A DNA stretch of 64,000 nucleotides. Source: Eubacterium sp. MSJ-21. Its GTDB lineage: Bacteria; Bacillota; Clostridia; Lachnospirales; Lachnospiraceae. A program made the translations under genes and the position numbers. The stretch lies in the NCBI RefSeq assembly GCF_018918185.1, contig NZ_JAHLPZ010000007.1, forward strand, positions 62,001 to 126,000, written 5' to 3'. Each line of letters starts with the position of its first letter. Positions within the stretch are counted from its first letter, which is position 1. This document shows, one piece after another, positions 7,053-15,291 of this stretch. The notes beneath the pieces were generated by a model, which saw only the letters and a list, made by a program, of their open reading frames with translations, was not told the DNA's origin and made no database searches.

Positions 7053-9146
7053 ATGAGAAAAACGTTTAGGAAGAAGGGCGTGGCGTTTGCACTGGCGCTT
7101 GCAATGCTCTGTTCGCTTGGCTGGACAGGAAATGCGCACGCTGAGGAGGCAGCCGGGGCAGAGACCACTGAGATGGTGGAGGCGGCTACAGCGATGGATG
7201 CATTGCAGGCGGCACCGCCGGACGGAGAGACACAGGCGACCGAGACCCTGCCTGAGCTGGAAGAGGACGAGATTACGGTAGAGTCCAACCTGACAGGCGC
7301 GAATAACCAGCTCTTTAAGACAGCAGATGGATATGAACTGCTCGTGTGGAATCACTCGGAAAAGACGTTGACAGTGGAAAAATATGACAATAGTCTGGAA
7401 CGGAAATCAGCTTCTGTGATTGACACCGCATATCTTTTGCCAAAAGGCGCAGAAAGTAAAGACGTGCTGCTTGGTGGAATCTATGAAGGAACGGATTACA
7501 ATTTTGTCGTAACCGGTCGTCATAATCTGAACGAAGATGATAGTGTATGTACGCTTCGTGTGGCAAAGTTTGCAAAGGACTGGTCGTTTGTTGCAGCCTG
7601 TGACATCGGTAACCAGGATGATGTTGAAATATATGGTGTATTTCAGGCGTGTGGGATTGATTTCGCTGAGCAGAACGGGATTCTCTGGATATCTACAGGA
7701 AGAACCGGATATGGTAGTGGTGGGTATCACCATCAGGGGAAGATGAATCTGATTGTCCGGATTTCAGACATGACGCTGTTGGGAAGTGCTGCGGATTTTT
7801 ACCATTCCTTTTCACAGTATCTGACCGTCTGTAACAATCAGGTCTACCAATATGAGTTATCTGAGGGAACAAGGAAGCTTCTGTTAGAGCGGCTGGATGC
7901 ACAGAACTATACCGGTGGATGGAACTATAACTGGGCTGCTGGAGCGGAAGAATTTATATCTGTATTGGACTGCTGGTCTACAGATGAATACGGGATGTGG
8001 TCCTATGCGATGCATGCGGATACAGTTGGCCTCAGCGCATCTGATACGAAGGGCAGACTGTTAACAGCCTATGTTTCGAAGGATCAGCAGGCGTTGCAGC
8101 AGAATGGCGGAGATGAAACGAATCTGGCGAAAGAAATGTGGGTGGCATCGACGACCACGGATCTTGGAGATACAACCTACACGAAGGTATCCGATATAGA
8201 TATCTGCAGTTATGATTATTACCTGGTCAAAGTAAATGATAATAAGTTTGCTGTGCTGTGGGGCGTTCAGGCGTATGTTGACTATACACATAGTGCACCC
8301 CGTTCCTATGCAACGCCGATGCAGTATGTCTGTGTAGACGCATATGGAAACCGGTTAACGGATACTATTTCATTGGATGCAGAGCTTGGACCATATCAGC
8401 CGGTGACAGACGGAAATGGAAATATTGTCTGGTGTGTGGATGAATACAATGAGACTATAGAAGATAACGAGCCGGTATTTTATACATTGAATACAGATAG
8501 TGGAACGGTTACGAAGAAGAATCCGAATGCCAAGGAAACGCCGACGCCGGCACCGGACTGTAATGTAACCTACAATGGAATCTACATTCCTAAAGCAGAT
8601 CAGACAGGTGTGACAGCGATTATGGATGTGCAGCTGGATGGAGATGCATCCTGCGTAGATTATAGCTGGTATGCAACCAAGGATAACGGTGCTACCTGGA
8701 TTCAGGTTGCGGATTGGAATGGTAACCGGTTTATCAACTGGACACCAAAGGAGAGCGGTGATTACATTCTTGTTGGAAAGGTTCGGAAAAATGGGGATGA
8801 TGCAGGTGCAATTTCGAAGGCCGTGAATTTTACGTTTCATCCTGCAATCAAGGGTATCTGCCAGATGCCATATACGGGGGAAGGCGGCGGATATCTGATT
8901 GGTGTAGAAAGCTATGACAATCCGGGAAATGCGTATTCCTACGAAATGCTGATTTTGGATTGTACATTGCTGGCGCAGAACAAACCAGCCTGGATCTATA
9001 CAACAGGACAGTGTAAGACAAGTGGTTCCTGCCTGTGGACGATCTGGCAGCCACAGTATGGATATTATTGGACATTATTCAGAATTTATGATGAGAATGG
9101 AACCATGATCGATGAGAAGTGTTATCCATTTGTAAATGCATATTAA
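7053..9146 (+). CDS. Large secreted protein of unknown function
   Basis: The 697-residue protein has a clear signal peptide: a basic MRKTFRKKG start, a hydrophobic core to about residue 27, and a cleavage-like AHA-EE at about 29-33. The next stretch is rich in Ala, Glu and Thr. The main body (about 75-490) is regular, aromatic-rich beta sequence with no catalytic motif I recognise, possibly a propeller-like fold. A Pro-Thr linker TPTPAP at about 500 leads to a C-terminal part with an Ig- or PKD-like look (YSWYATKDNGATW) and several Cys and Trp residues near the end. It has no LPXTG or other anchor. It probably shares a transcript with the LCP gene and ends at a shared bidirectional hairpin. 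Function is not assigned. Confidence 0.6.
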   Translation: MRKTFRKKGVAFALALAMLCSLGWTGNAHAEEAAGAETTEMVEAATAMDALQAAPPDGETQATETLPELEEDEITVESNLTGANNQLFKTADGYELLVWNHSEKTLTVEKYDNSLERKSASVIDTAYLLPKGAESKDVLLGGIYEGTDYNFVVTGRHNLNEDDSVCTLRVAKFAKDWSFVAACDIGNQDDVEIYGVFQACGIDFAEQNGILWISTGRTGYGSGGYHHQGKMNLIVRISDMTLLGSAADFYHSFSQYLTVCNNQVYQYELSEGTRKLLLERLDAQNYTGGWNYNWAAGAEEFISVLDCWSTDEYGMWSYAMHADTVGLSASDTKGRLLTAYVSKDQQALQQNGGDETNLAKEMWVASTTTDLGDTTYTKVSDIDICSYDYYLVKVNDNKFAVLWGVQAYVDYTHSAPRSYATPMQYVCVDAYGNRLTDTISLDAELGPYQPVTDGNGNIVWCVDEYNETIEDNEPVFYTLNTDSGTVTKKNPNAKETPTPAPDCNVTYNGIYIPKADQTGVTAIMDVQLDGDASCVDYSWYATKDNGATWIQVADWNGNRFINWTPKESGDYILVGKVRKNGDDAGAISKAVNFTFHPAIKGICQMPYTGEGGGYLIGVESYDNPGNAYSYEMLILDCTLLAQNKPAWIYTTGQCKTSGSCLWTIWQPQYGYYWTLFRIYDENGTMIDEKCYPFVNAY

Positions 9147-9153
9147 ACTTTTT

Positions 9154-9203
9154 ACGAAGTCGTCAATCGACTGGAAGATATTCCAGTGGATTGACGACTT
9201 CGT
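9154..9203. terminator. Long bidirectional hairpin between convergent genes
   Basis: ACGAAGTCGTCAATCGACTGGAA (9154-9176) pairs with 9181-9203 with only one or two mismatches around a 4-base loop. Its left arm and loop overlap the last codons of the minus-strand M23 gene, and it lies just after the stop of the plus-strand secreted protein gene. A T-rich flank on the left side serves the minus strand best. Confidence 0.65.
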
Positions 9204-9921
9204 CGTTTATACGCATCTCGAAATGCAGATGCGGTCCGGTGCTGTTTCCGGTATTGCCGGAAAGACCGAGCAAATCACCCTGTGCGACAGTCTGACCGAC
9301 TTCGACAGTTGCCTCTGACAGATGACCATAGCGGATGATCATACCATTTCCGCAATCCACATAGACACTGATGCCATAGCCACCGTTCCAGCCGGACTGG
9401 ATAACTGTTCCGGCGGTACTGCTTTTCACGGGTGTGCCGACATTTACGGCGAGGTCAATTCCATTATGTGTTCTGCCCCAGCGGGGACCGACATAGGAAG
9501 TGATGATATAGTCATCAACCGGCATAAGAAAGTCCGGGCGTTCTTTCGTACCGACATGGACTTCGCGGGCGATGGCAGGAGTGATAACACGGGAGTCAAC
9601 GATCTCCTCGGATATGGCATGTCCATTCAGATAGGTGATTAACGTGGTTGTCTCCTGTTTTCCGGCCACGCCTTCCTGTGTGACGACGACATCTCCCTGA
9701 TACAAGGCATCATCGTATATCGTGTTGCACGTATCATAATAAGAACAGACCTCTTTTACGCTTTGCAACGAGGTGCCTGTCAGACGGTATTCTTTTTGTG
9801 GTAATTTTATAGATGGAAACTCACGTGCCTGGCTCATCAGACAGACGAGCAGGCTGCTTCCTATCAGAGTAAATGTCAGTAATTTTTGTCTTTTGTAGGA
9901 AAACTGAAATTTATGCTTCAT
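9163..9921 (-). CDS. Membrane-anchored M23 metallopeptidase with G5 domain
   Basis: This 252-residue protein is a cell-wall endopeptidase. An N-terminal hydrophobic segment (about 14-30) follows a basic start and acts as an anchor or uncleaved signal. A G5-like domain covers about 71-127. The C-terminal LytM/M23 domain has the zinc ligands His152 and Asp156 (HNGID) and the His231-Leu-His233 motif, plus His200 in YGHLS. The start is ATG at 9921 because TAGGAGA lies upstream; an upstream in-frame ATG at 9966 has no good ribosome site. The protein is complete. Its final codons form one arm of the strong terminator hairpin. It would cut peptide cross-links outside the membrane, though whether for growth or lysis is unknown. 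Confidence 0.88.
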   Translation of the reverse strand: MKHKFQFSYKRQKLLTFTLIGSSLLVCLMSQAREFPSIKLPQKEYRLTGTSLQSVKEVCSYYDTCNTIYDDALYQGDVVVTQEGVAGKQETTTLITYLNGHAISEEIVDSRVITPAIAREVHVGTKERPDFLMPVDDYIITSYVGPRWGRTHNGIDLAVNVGTPVKSSTAGTVIQSGWNGGYGISVYVDCGNGMIIRYGHLSEATVEVGQTVAQGDLLGLSGNTGNSTGPHLHFEMRINDEVVNPLEYLPVD

Positions 9922-10030
9922 GATTTGGTCTCCTACGAAATATGTACTTGTTGTCAGTGTTCCCATATATTGCAGGTACTATTCAAAAATACAGGAGATG
10001 TGACGATATATTGAAAAGTACAATAACAAA

Positions 10031-10060
10031 TTTGTAACAATTTTATTGTAGTGTTACAAA
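10031..10060. promoter_or_regulatory. Inverted repeat, possible operator between divergent genes
   Basis: TTTGTAACA (10031-10039) and TGTTACAAA (10052-10060) are exact complements 12 bases apart, in the gap between the divergent M23 and Ig-like genes. The flanking DNA is AT-rich. This suits a repressor site, but no regulator gene is nearby. Confidence 0.35.
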
Positions 10061-10194
10061 ACTGTGATGTAAAGCAAATGTGTATACAAAATTTTGACAG
10101 ACAATGGCAAAATTCTTGTCCGTGCATCCGCTTTGTGATAAACTACAGTTGATGCAGGAAATAAGACATCGGATGATAACAGAGGGAGTTGCAA

Positions 10195-10536
10195 ATGGCG
10201 AAAAATTTGATTGATATAGAAGATATTCCACCGCAGCTTGCGAATAAGGTCAAGCAGGATCTGAAATTTAAGACCGGGAATTTTGTATGGCGTGTACGGT
10301 TCAATATTCCGCTTGATCCACATACGGTAAATAAGGATACAATGTATGTGACGAATTCGCAGAATCAGAAGCTGCGATCCAATATCCATTATGATGCGAA
10401 AAATGAGATTATTGAAGTGGAACCGCTGGAGCCATATTCGACGAATGAATATTATTTTCTGACGATCACAAAAAATGTGAAGTCGAAAGGTGGACAGTCG
10501 TTGAAAGAGCCGGTGCAGATTAAGTTCAAATTATAA
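10195..10536 (+). CDS. Small single Ig-like (SbsA/Big_5-type) domain protein
   Basis: The 113-residue protein has no signal peptide or membrane segment. The central part (VWRVRFNIPLDPHTVNKDTMYV, here shortened to its key pattern F-P-D-T-V-N-T-V) and the end YYFLTITKNVKSKGGQSL look like one bacterial Ig-like domain of the SbsA/Big_5 type: beta strands with an N-terminal D-x-T-V-N turn and a closing K-x-G-x-x-L. ATG 10195 follows GAGGGAG; a TTG six bases earlier is less likely. It is monocistronic and ends at a strong terminator. Such domains normally sit in secreted proteins, so a stand-alone one without export signal is odd. Function unknown. Confidence 0.6.
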   Translation: MAKNLIDIEDIPPQLANKVKQDLKFKTGNFVWRVRFNIPLDPHTVNKDTMYVTNSQNQKLRSNIHYDAKNEIIEVEPLEPYSTNEYYFLTITKNVKSKGGQSLKEPVQIKFKL

Positions 10537-10547
10537 AAATAAATCAC

Positions 10548-10574
10548 AGGGACCGAAGCAATCGGTCCCTTTTT
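10548..10574 (+). terminator. Intrinsic terminator after the Ig-like gene
   Basis: AGGGACCGA and TCGGTCCCT form a perfect 9-base stem around a 5-base loop followed by TTTT. Confidence 0.85.
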
Positions 10575-10621
10575 ATAAAAATGCAACCGTTCGGTGTGTA
10601 TCTTAGCAAGGGAGAGATAAA

Positions 10622-10720
10622 ATGGCTGTAAAACTCGAAAGTATTTGTGAAAAGGCGGTTGCATGCACGTCTCTATCCATATCATACGCAAAAAGCATGT
10701 CTTGTGTTCTTTTTTCCTAG
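10622..10720 (+). CDS. Possible 32-residue small ORF (uncertain)
   Basis: ATG at 10622 preceded by AAGGGAGAG opens a 32-codon frame ending TAG at 10718-10720. The product is unrecognised and has four Cys or Ser-rich stretches. The frame overlaps an inverted repeat ATGCAACCG/CGGTTGCAT (about 10579-10662) and ends where the likely promoter of the next gene starts. It may be chance. Confidence 0.2.
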   Translation: MAVKLESICEKAVACTSLSISYAKSMSCVLFS

Positions 10721-10746
10721 ACATAGTATGGGCGATGTGCTATTAT
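10718..10746 (+). promoter_or_regulatory. Promoter of the aldose epimerase gene
   Basis: TAGACA at 10718-10723 and TATTAT at 10741-10746 are 17 bases apart. A small palindrome TTGCAC-GGACA-GTGCAA at 10782-10798 follows within the leader and could be an operator. Confidence 0.45.
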
Positions 10747-10820
10747 TTTATGTGATTTGAAATGAAATTTTTTGAGTGAATTTGCACGGACAGTGCAATC
10801 TTGAAAAGGAGGAAAAAACA

Positions 10821-11822
10821 ATGAGTTATTCCGCAGAGATTATTGATTATAAAGGGAAAGAGGCAGTTGCACTGACCGCTGGAAAGTACAGAGCAATCGT
10901 GGCTCCTTTTTTAGGCAGTAATGTCATTCGCATGCAGGATGTTGAAAATGGCATTGAGATTTTCCGTTATGACGAATCCCTTTCTGTTGAGGATCTGAAG
11001 AAGAGTCCGGAGGTGTATGGACTTCCAACCTTATATCTCCCAAACCGCCTTGCGAATGGTGTGCTGAAGGTCAGTGATGCAACCTATCATTTCCCATTGA
11101 ATGATCCTCTTGGAAACCATATTCATGGTTTTCTGCACAAACGTGAGCATAAGCTTGTGAGTGCAGTAGTGGACGGCAGGAAGGCAATCGCAAAAACAGA
11201 GTATATATATGACAAGAACGACGAATTTTTTGAGACATATCCAGTCAGCTTCAAGGCAGAGTTTACATTTACTTTGTCCGATGATGGTCTGGAGTATGCA
11301 TTTACGATGACGAATACATCTGACAAGCAGATGCCATATGGTATGTGTAACCATACAACGATCAATGGACCATTTACCAAGGATGGAAATGGTCTGGATA
11401 TGCGTCTGTATCTTCCGGTTGGCGAGAAGTGGGAGCTCTCAAAATCCTGCATCCCGACAGGAGATATGCTGGTGCAGACGAATCACGACAGACAGTATCT
11501 GACAGGCTCACAGGTTCCGGTGCTTCATGATATTGACAATGATGTGTTCTTTGCAGAGGAAGGAAGTCTGGATGGCAAGCCGTTCTATGGAGCTGTGGTA
11601 ACGGATGCAGCAACAGGCAAGCGTATCTGCTATGAAGTATGTAAGGACTTTAAGTTCTGGGTCGTATGGAATGATCATGGAGACAAAGGATATTTCTGTC
11701 CGGAGCCTTGCACATGGATCATTGATGCACCAAACCAGCCGATCCCTGCAGAGGAATCTGGTTATAGGGAGCTTGCGCCGGGTGAATCACATACGGTGAC
11801 AGAGAAGATTTACACAGCATAA
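10821..11822 (+). CDS. Aldose 1-epimerase family protein (galactose mutarotase-like)
   Basis: The 333-residue cytoplasmic protein would interconvert alpha and beta anomers of an aldose. It shows the family pattern of a beta-sandwich with HIHGFLHKREH (about 96-106) and GMCNHTTING (about 175-185), where the histidines are candidates for the acid role, and a late aromatic-rich stretch KFWVVWNDHGDKGYFCPEPC with the catalytic-base region. The start is ATG 10821 after AAAGGAGG at 10807-10814; the open frame extends 15 codons further without support. It has its own promoter and terminator. The sugar is not determined. Confidence 0.82.
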   Translation: MSYSAEIIDYKGKEAVALTAGKYRAIVAPFLGSNVIRMQDVENGIEIFRYDESLSVEDLKKSPEVYGLPTLYLPNRLANGVLKVSDATYHFPLNDPLGNHIHGFLHKREHKLVSAVVDGRKAIAKTEYIYDKNDEFFETYPVSFKAEFTFTLSDDGLEYAFTMTNTSDKQMPYGMCNHTTINGPFTKDGNGLDMRLYLPVGEKWELSKSCIPTGDMLVQTNHDRQYLTGSQVPVLHDIDNDVFFAEEGSLDGKPFYGAVVTDAATGKRICYEVCKDFKFWVVWNDHGDKGYFCPEPCTWIIDAPNQPIPAEESGYRELAPGESHTVTEKIYTA

Positions 11823-11860
11823 TTTGGCAACCCCAGATGGCAATTATAAGTGACAAAATC

Positions 11861-11890
11861 AGACCGGTACATGACGTGCTGGTCTTTTTT
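11861..11890 (+). terminator. Intrinsic terminator after the aldose epimerase gene
   Basis: AGACCGGTAC pairs with GTGCTGGTCT (two G-U pairs) around a 5-base loop and is followed by TTTTTT. Confidence 0.8.
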
Positions 11891-11931
11891 ATGCATAGGC
11901 TGCGTTGATCGGTAAGATGGAATGCTATAAG

Positions 11932-11963
11932 AAGTCAATCTAAGATTCGTGCTGCCGAAAGTT
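11932..11963 (+). promoter_or_regulatory. Possible sigma-28-type promoter before the FliK-like gene
   Basis: TCAA followed after 15 bases by GCCGAAAG (in the stretch around 11936-11962) resembles the TAAA-N15-GCCGATAA consensus with two departures. It lies about 75-100 bases before the start of a flagellar gene. Weak by itself; spacing agrees with the better sites before flgM and hag. Confidence 0.3.
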
Positions 11964-12033
11964 CAGAAATTCGTACCATCTGTCGATATATTTCATAGAA
12001 ATTTCAAGGATCGGTAAAATATAAGGAGCATAT

Positions 12034-15000
12034 ATGCAGAATATCAATATAAAAAATACACAGGATGCAGCAAACGCTTATAGCGCATACGAACATATGG
12101 CAGCGAATCAGAAATATGCGTCAACGGCTGCAGGATCAATGGATGCCTTTGAGGCGGTGGAACAGGTGCAGTATGACCGGACAGCGAAGGCTGAAACGAA
12201 TGCGCAGACGGTCATGGATAATTTTGAGGAATATCGTCGTGACATGCAGGAAAAGGCAAAATCGGAACAGCAGCAGGAGATCAGTGACGAGGATCAGGCA
12301 CGCGAAGATGCAAAGGAAATCGCCCGCTCTCTCAGCACAGAGGAGATTCAGAAGCTGCGTCAGATGGGAATCGACGTTGGTTCCGCTTCTTTATCCGATC
12401 TGATGGATCTCGTGAATACGATGCGGGATCAGGCACACAAAGATACGTTAGCAAATGTACTGGCGCAGGCGAAGGTCGATCAGGGAGATGTATCCAATCT
12501 CGTATTTACCAGTGCTGGTGCGAAGATTGCAGGTACAGATGTGGATTTGCAGGTTGGCAATAACGATATTTTGTATCTGTTGAAAAATAAAATGCCGCTG
12601 AATCAGGAGAATCTCTACAAGGCGCATTATAGTGGACAGCAGAGCAGACAGACGTCTGACACGACAGCAGAAGCGTGGCAGATGCAGCCGGTTTGGGCAT
12701 GGAACGAATTGCCGGAGACTTTGCAGACACAGCTGCAGCACATCGTGGAACAGGCTGGAATCCCGGTGAACGATCAAAGTATGGGTGGCGCAGCTTTGCT
12801 GCTCGCCAATGACATTCCACTCACAACCGATTCAATGCGCACTTATATGGAGATGCAGGCACAGGTTGGAACACCGATAGAGAAACTGCCGACGGCGGAG
12901 ATGGCGGATGCGCAGACAGAGCAGGATATCAAGATCAAAGCGGAGAAACTCCAACAGGCAGTCGAGAGTCTGACGGAGACTGATGTGATAGAGACAGTGC
13001 GACAAGGAAAGCCGCTTACGATCGCGGCGATGCTGGCAGCACGGGAAGCTGCAGTAGGAATCAACAATGCAGGAAACACGAAATCAGGGACAGAGAATCC
13101 GGCAGGTCAGAATCGTTCCGAGTCAGATTCCCAGCCAGATGCAGAGAAGACGCAGCAGTCGCTTCGAGAGGTAACGGCACTGCGGCAGCTAGAGGAACTG
13201 CGTCTGTCCATGACACAGCAGGCAGCAGTCCGGATGTTAAAACAGGATATCAATATAGATACGCGGGATCTGTCACAGGTAGTAGCGAAGCTTCGAAACG
13301 TAGAAGCGCAGATGACAAGAGAATTATTCGCTGGAAATGGTGTGGAAGCAACCGAAGAAAATGTCTCTATGTATGCTGAGTTACAGCAGGGGCTGCAGAC
13401 GATTGGGACTGCACCGGCGGTCAGGTTGGGATACCTTTTGGATTCAGAACGGGTTGCAAGTGCTGCCATGAACACAGAGGCAGTACAGACGCAGGCGAAT
13501 GTGGATAGAGGCAATGTTCTGCAACTGGTTTCTGTGCGTGGACTTGCTGATCTTGTCGCGGAGGGAAATGCCGGTAGTCAGGGAGTAGAAGCTCAGACCG
13601 GTAATCCTGCGACAGTAGGCAGCGCATCACAGGCAGGGGAAATCGCATCTGACACTATCCGTCGTCCGGCAAACTTCACGGCGATGGAGCGGGAATACGA
13701 TGCACTTGGTACCGCACCGCGGGTGGATATGGGAGACAGTATCCGCAAAGCATTTGCTAATGTGGACGCACTCTTACAGGAGCTGCAGCTTCCGGCAGAT
13801 GCAGAGCATACGCGGGCAGTGCGTATATTGGGATATAATTCAATTGCAATTACACAGGAGAATCTGCAGCAGGTGATCCAATATGACCGGGAAGTAAATG
13901 ATCTGCTTGCGGCATGCAAACCGAATGCTGTGCTGTCGATGATCCGGGATGGATTAAATCCTCTGGATCTGTCGGTGGAGGAACTGAATCAGACGCTGCG
14001 GGAGAAAAACTATCAGGCTGGTGTCAAAGAGACGGAGGATTTTGCAACGTTCCTGCGGGATGTAGAACATCGTGGAACAATCAGCGAAGAGGAACGCTCC
14101 GGCTATATCGGTATGTATCGCGTATTGAAGAATCTGGAGAAGTCCGGAGACCGGGAGGCGGGATATCTGTTTGCAAATGGCAGCCGTCTGACGGTACGTA
14201 ATCTGATCACGGCGATGCGAAGCCGCAGGGCAGCGGGGATAGATGTTTCAGTGGATGATTCATTTGGTATGCTGACCGGCATGCAGGCAGGCGGGATGAA
14301 GATGGATGCACAGATTGAAGCCGCATTCTCTCATGAGGCAAAAAGGAGTGCACAGGAAAATAACGGTGAAAACACCAAACGCACAGAAGAGGCACAAAAC
14401 ATGGATGATGTAGTAAATCCGTGGCAGGAGATTGAAGAGGATGATGTACTTGCAGAAGCAGAACAGCTTTTGCGGGCACAGAAACTGGAAGAAAGTGCCT
14501 TGAATGTGCAGGCGGCAAATATGATCCTGCACGGAACTGATACACCGGAAAGTGCAGATATATATAACCTTCTGGCACAGGTGATGAAAAACCTGCATTT
14601 TAAAGATCATACAACAGAGGATGCGGTCGACGCAGAAACCGATGCGATGGCGAAGTCTCTTGCCGGGGCAGAAATCAGATTGCCGTTTGAGGCAGACAGT
14701 CTGTTAGAACAGCTTGGACGGGGCGGAGATCTGTCGCTTACCTATGCGGATTTGCAACAGCAGCTTGTGGAGCAGATGTATACACAGGAACAGCTTGGAG
14801 CAGCTTCGATGGATTTCCGGAATTTAAAACTGGTGCAGGCTGGTTTCCGTATCCTTGGTGCAATGGCGAAACGGCAGCAGTATCAGCTTCCGGTTGAAAC
14901 TGAGACGGGAACCAGGCTCGTCAATCTGACTTTACAGACAGATGAAAAACAGCGGGGGACAATCGAGATACAGTTACCATCCAAGCAGTATGGAAAGCTT

Positions 15001-15213
15001 TCTGCGACATTACGTGTAGATGCAGAGGGAAAATGGACAGGCTCTATCGTTGCGGATACTTCCGATGGCAACACAGCGCTTTTGGCACAGGCAGAAGCGT
15101 TTGGTATATTGCTTGCGGATAGTCCGTATGTGGGGACTCGTCCTTCAACACAGAAACTTTGTGAAGCAGCGGTGTTCTTTGTTAAGGCATTGGTGCAACT
15201 TTCCGATAAATAA
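12034..15213 (+). CDS. Very large FliK-like flagellar protein (DUF6240-like)
   Basis: The 1059-residue protein has no signal peptide and is mostly helical, rich in Gln, Ala and Glu. Several segments repeat a helical theme: 'LSVEELNQTLREK', 'LSTEEIQKLRQMG' and 'LTEEN(L)' style units describing short helices. The final 130 residues (about 950-1055) change to beta-rich sequence ending IEIQLPSKQYGKLSATLRVD, which resembles the C-terminal substrate-switch domain of the hook-length protein FliK. Proteins of this size and shape in Lachnospiraceae are, as I recall, filed under DUF6240. The flagellin gene starts 78 bases downstream. A role in flagellar export or length control is inferred from this context and the C-terminal likeness; the family call is not certain. 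Confidence 0.55.
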   Translation: MQNINIKNTQDAANAYSAYEHMAANQKYASTAAGSMDAFEAVEQVQYDRTAKAETNAQTVMDNFEEYRRDMQEKAKSEQQQEISDEDQAREDAKEIARSLSTEEIQKLRQMGIDVGSASLSDLMDLVNTMRDQAHKDTLANVLAQAKVDQGDVSNLVFTSAGAKIAGTDVDLQVGNNDILYLLKNKMPLNQENLYKAHYSGQQSRQTSDTTAEAWQMQPVWAWNELPETLQTQLQHIVEQAGIPVNDQSMGGAALLLANDIPLTTDSMRTYMEMQAQVGTPIEKLPTAEMADAQTEQDIKIKAEKLQQAVESLTETDVIETVRQGKPLTIAAMLAAREAAVGINNAGNTKSGTENPAGQNRSESDSQPDAEKTQQSLREVTALRQLEELRLSMTQQAAVRMLKQDINIDTRDLSQVVAKLRNVEAQMTRELFAGNGVEATEENVSMYAELQQGLQTIGTAPAVRLGYLLDSERVASAAMNTEAVQTQANVDRGNVLQLVSVRGLADLVAEGNAGSQGVEAQTGNPATVGSASQAGEIASDTIRRPANFTAMEREYDALGTAPRVDMGDSIRKAFANVDALLQELQLPADAEHTRAVRILGYNSIAITQENLQQVIQYDREVNDLLAACKPNAVLSMIRDGLNPLDLSVEELNQTLREKNYQAGVKETEDFATFLRDVEHRGTISEEERSGYIGMYRVLKNLEKSGDREAGYLFANGSRLTVRNLITAMRSRRAAGIDVSVDDSFGMLTGMQAGGMKMDAQIEAAFSHEAKRSAQENNGENTKRTEEAQNMDDVVNPWQEIEEDDVLAEAEQLLRAQKLEESALNVQAANMILHGTDTPESADIYNLLAQVMKNLHFKDHTTEDAVDAETDAMAKSLAGAEIRLPFEADSLLEQLGRGGDLSLTYADLQQQLVEQMYTQEQLGAASMDFRNLKLVQAGFRILGAMAKRQQYQLPVETETGTRLVNLTLQTDEKQRGTIEIQLPSKQYGKLSATLRVDAEGKWTGSIVADTSDGNTALLAQAEAFGILLADSPYVGTRPSTQKLCEAAVFFVKALVQLSDK

Positions 15214-15291
15214 CATAGAAATACGAGAACGGATGTAACAGGTACGGCAGCTGATCTAAGTGGCTATGCCGTTGATGACAGGAGGCAGAAC

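Noticed and set aside
11909-12020. Repeated GATCGGTAA at about 11909 and 12009
   Set aside because: Two short copies 100 bases apart in a leader; too short to call a regulatory repeat, and neither fits the sigma-28 spacing well.
13914-14201. Short plus-strand frame inside the FliK-like gene
   Set aside because: Internal alternative frame with no start context; low-complexity codons explain it.
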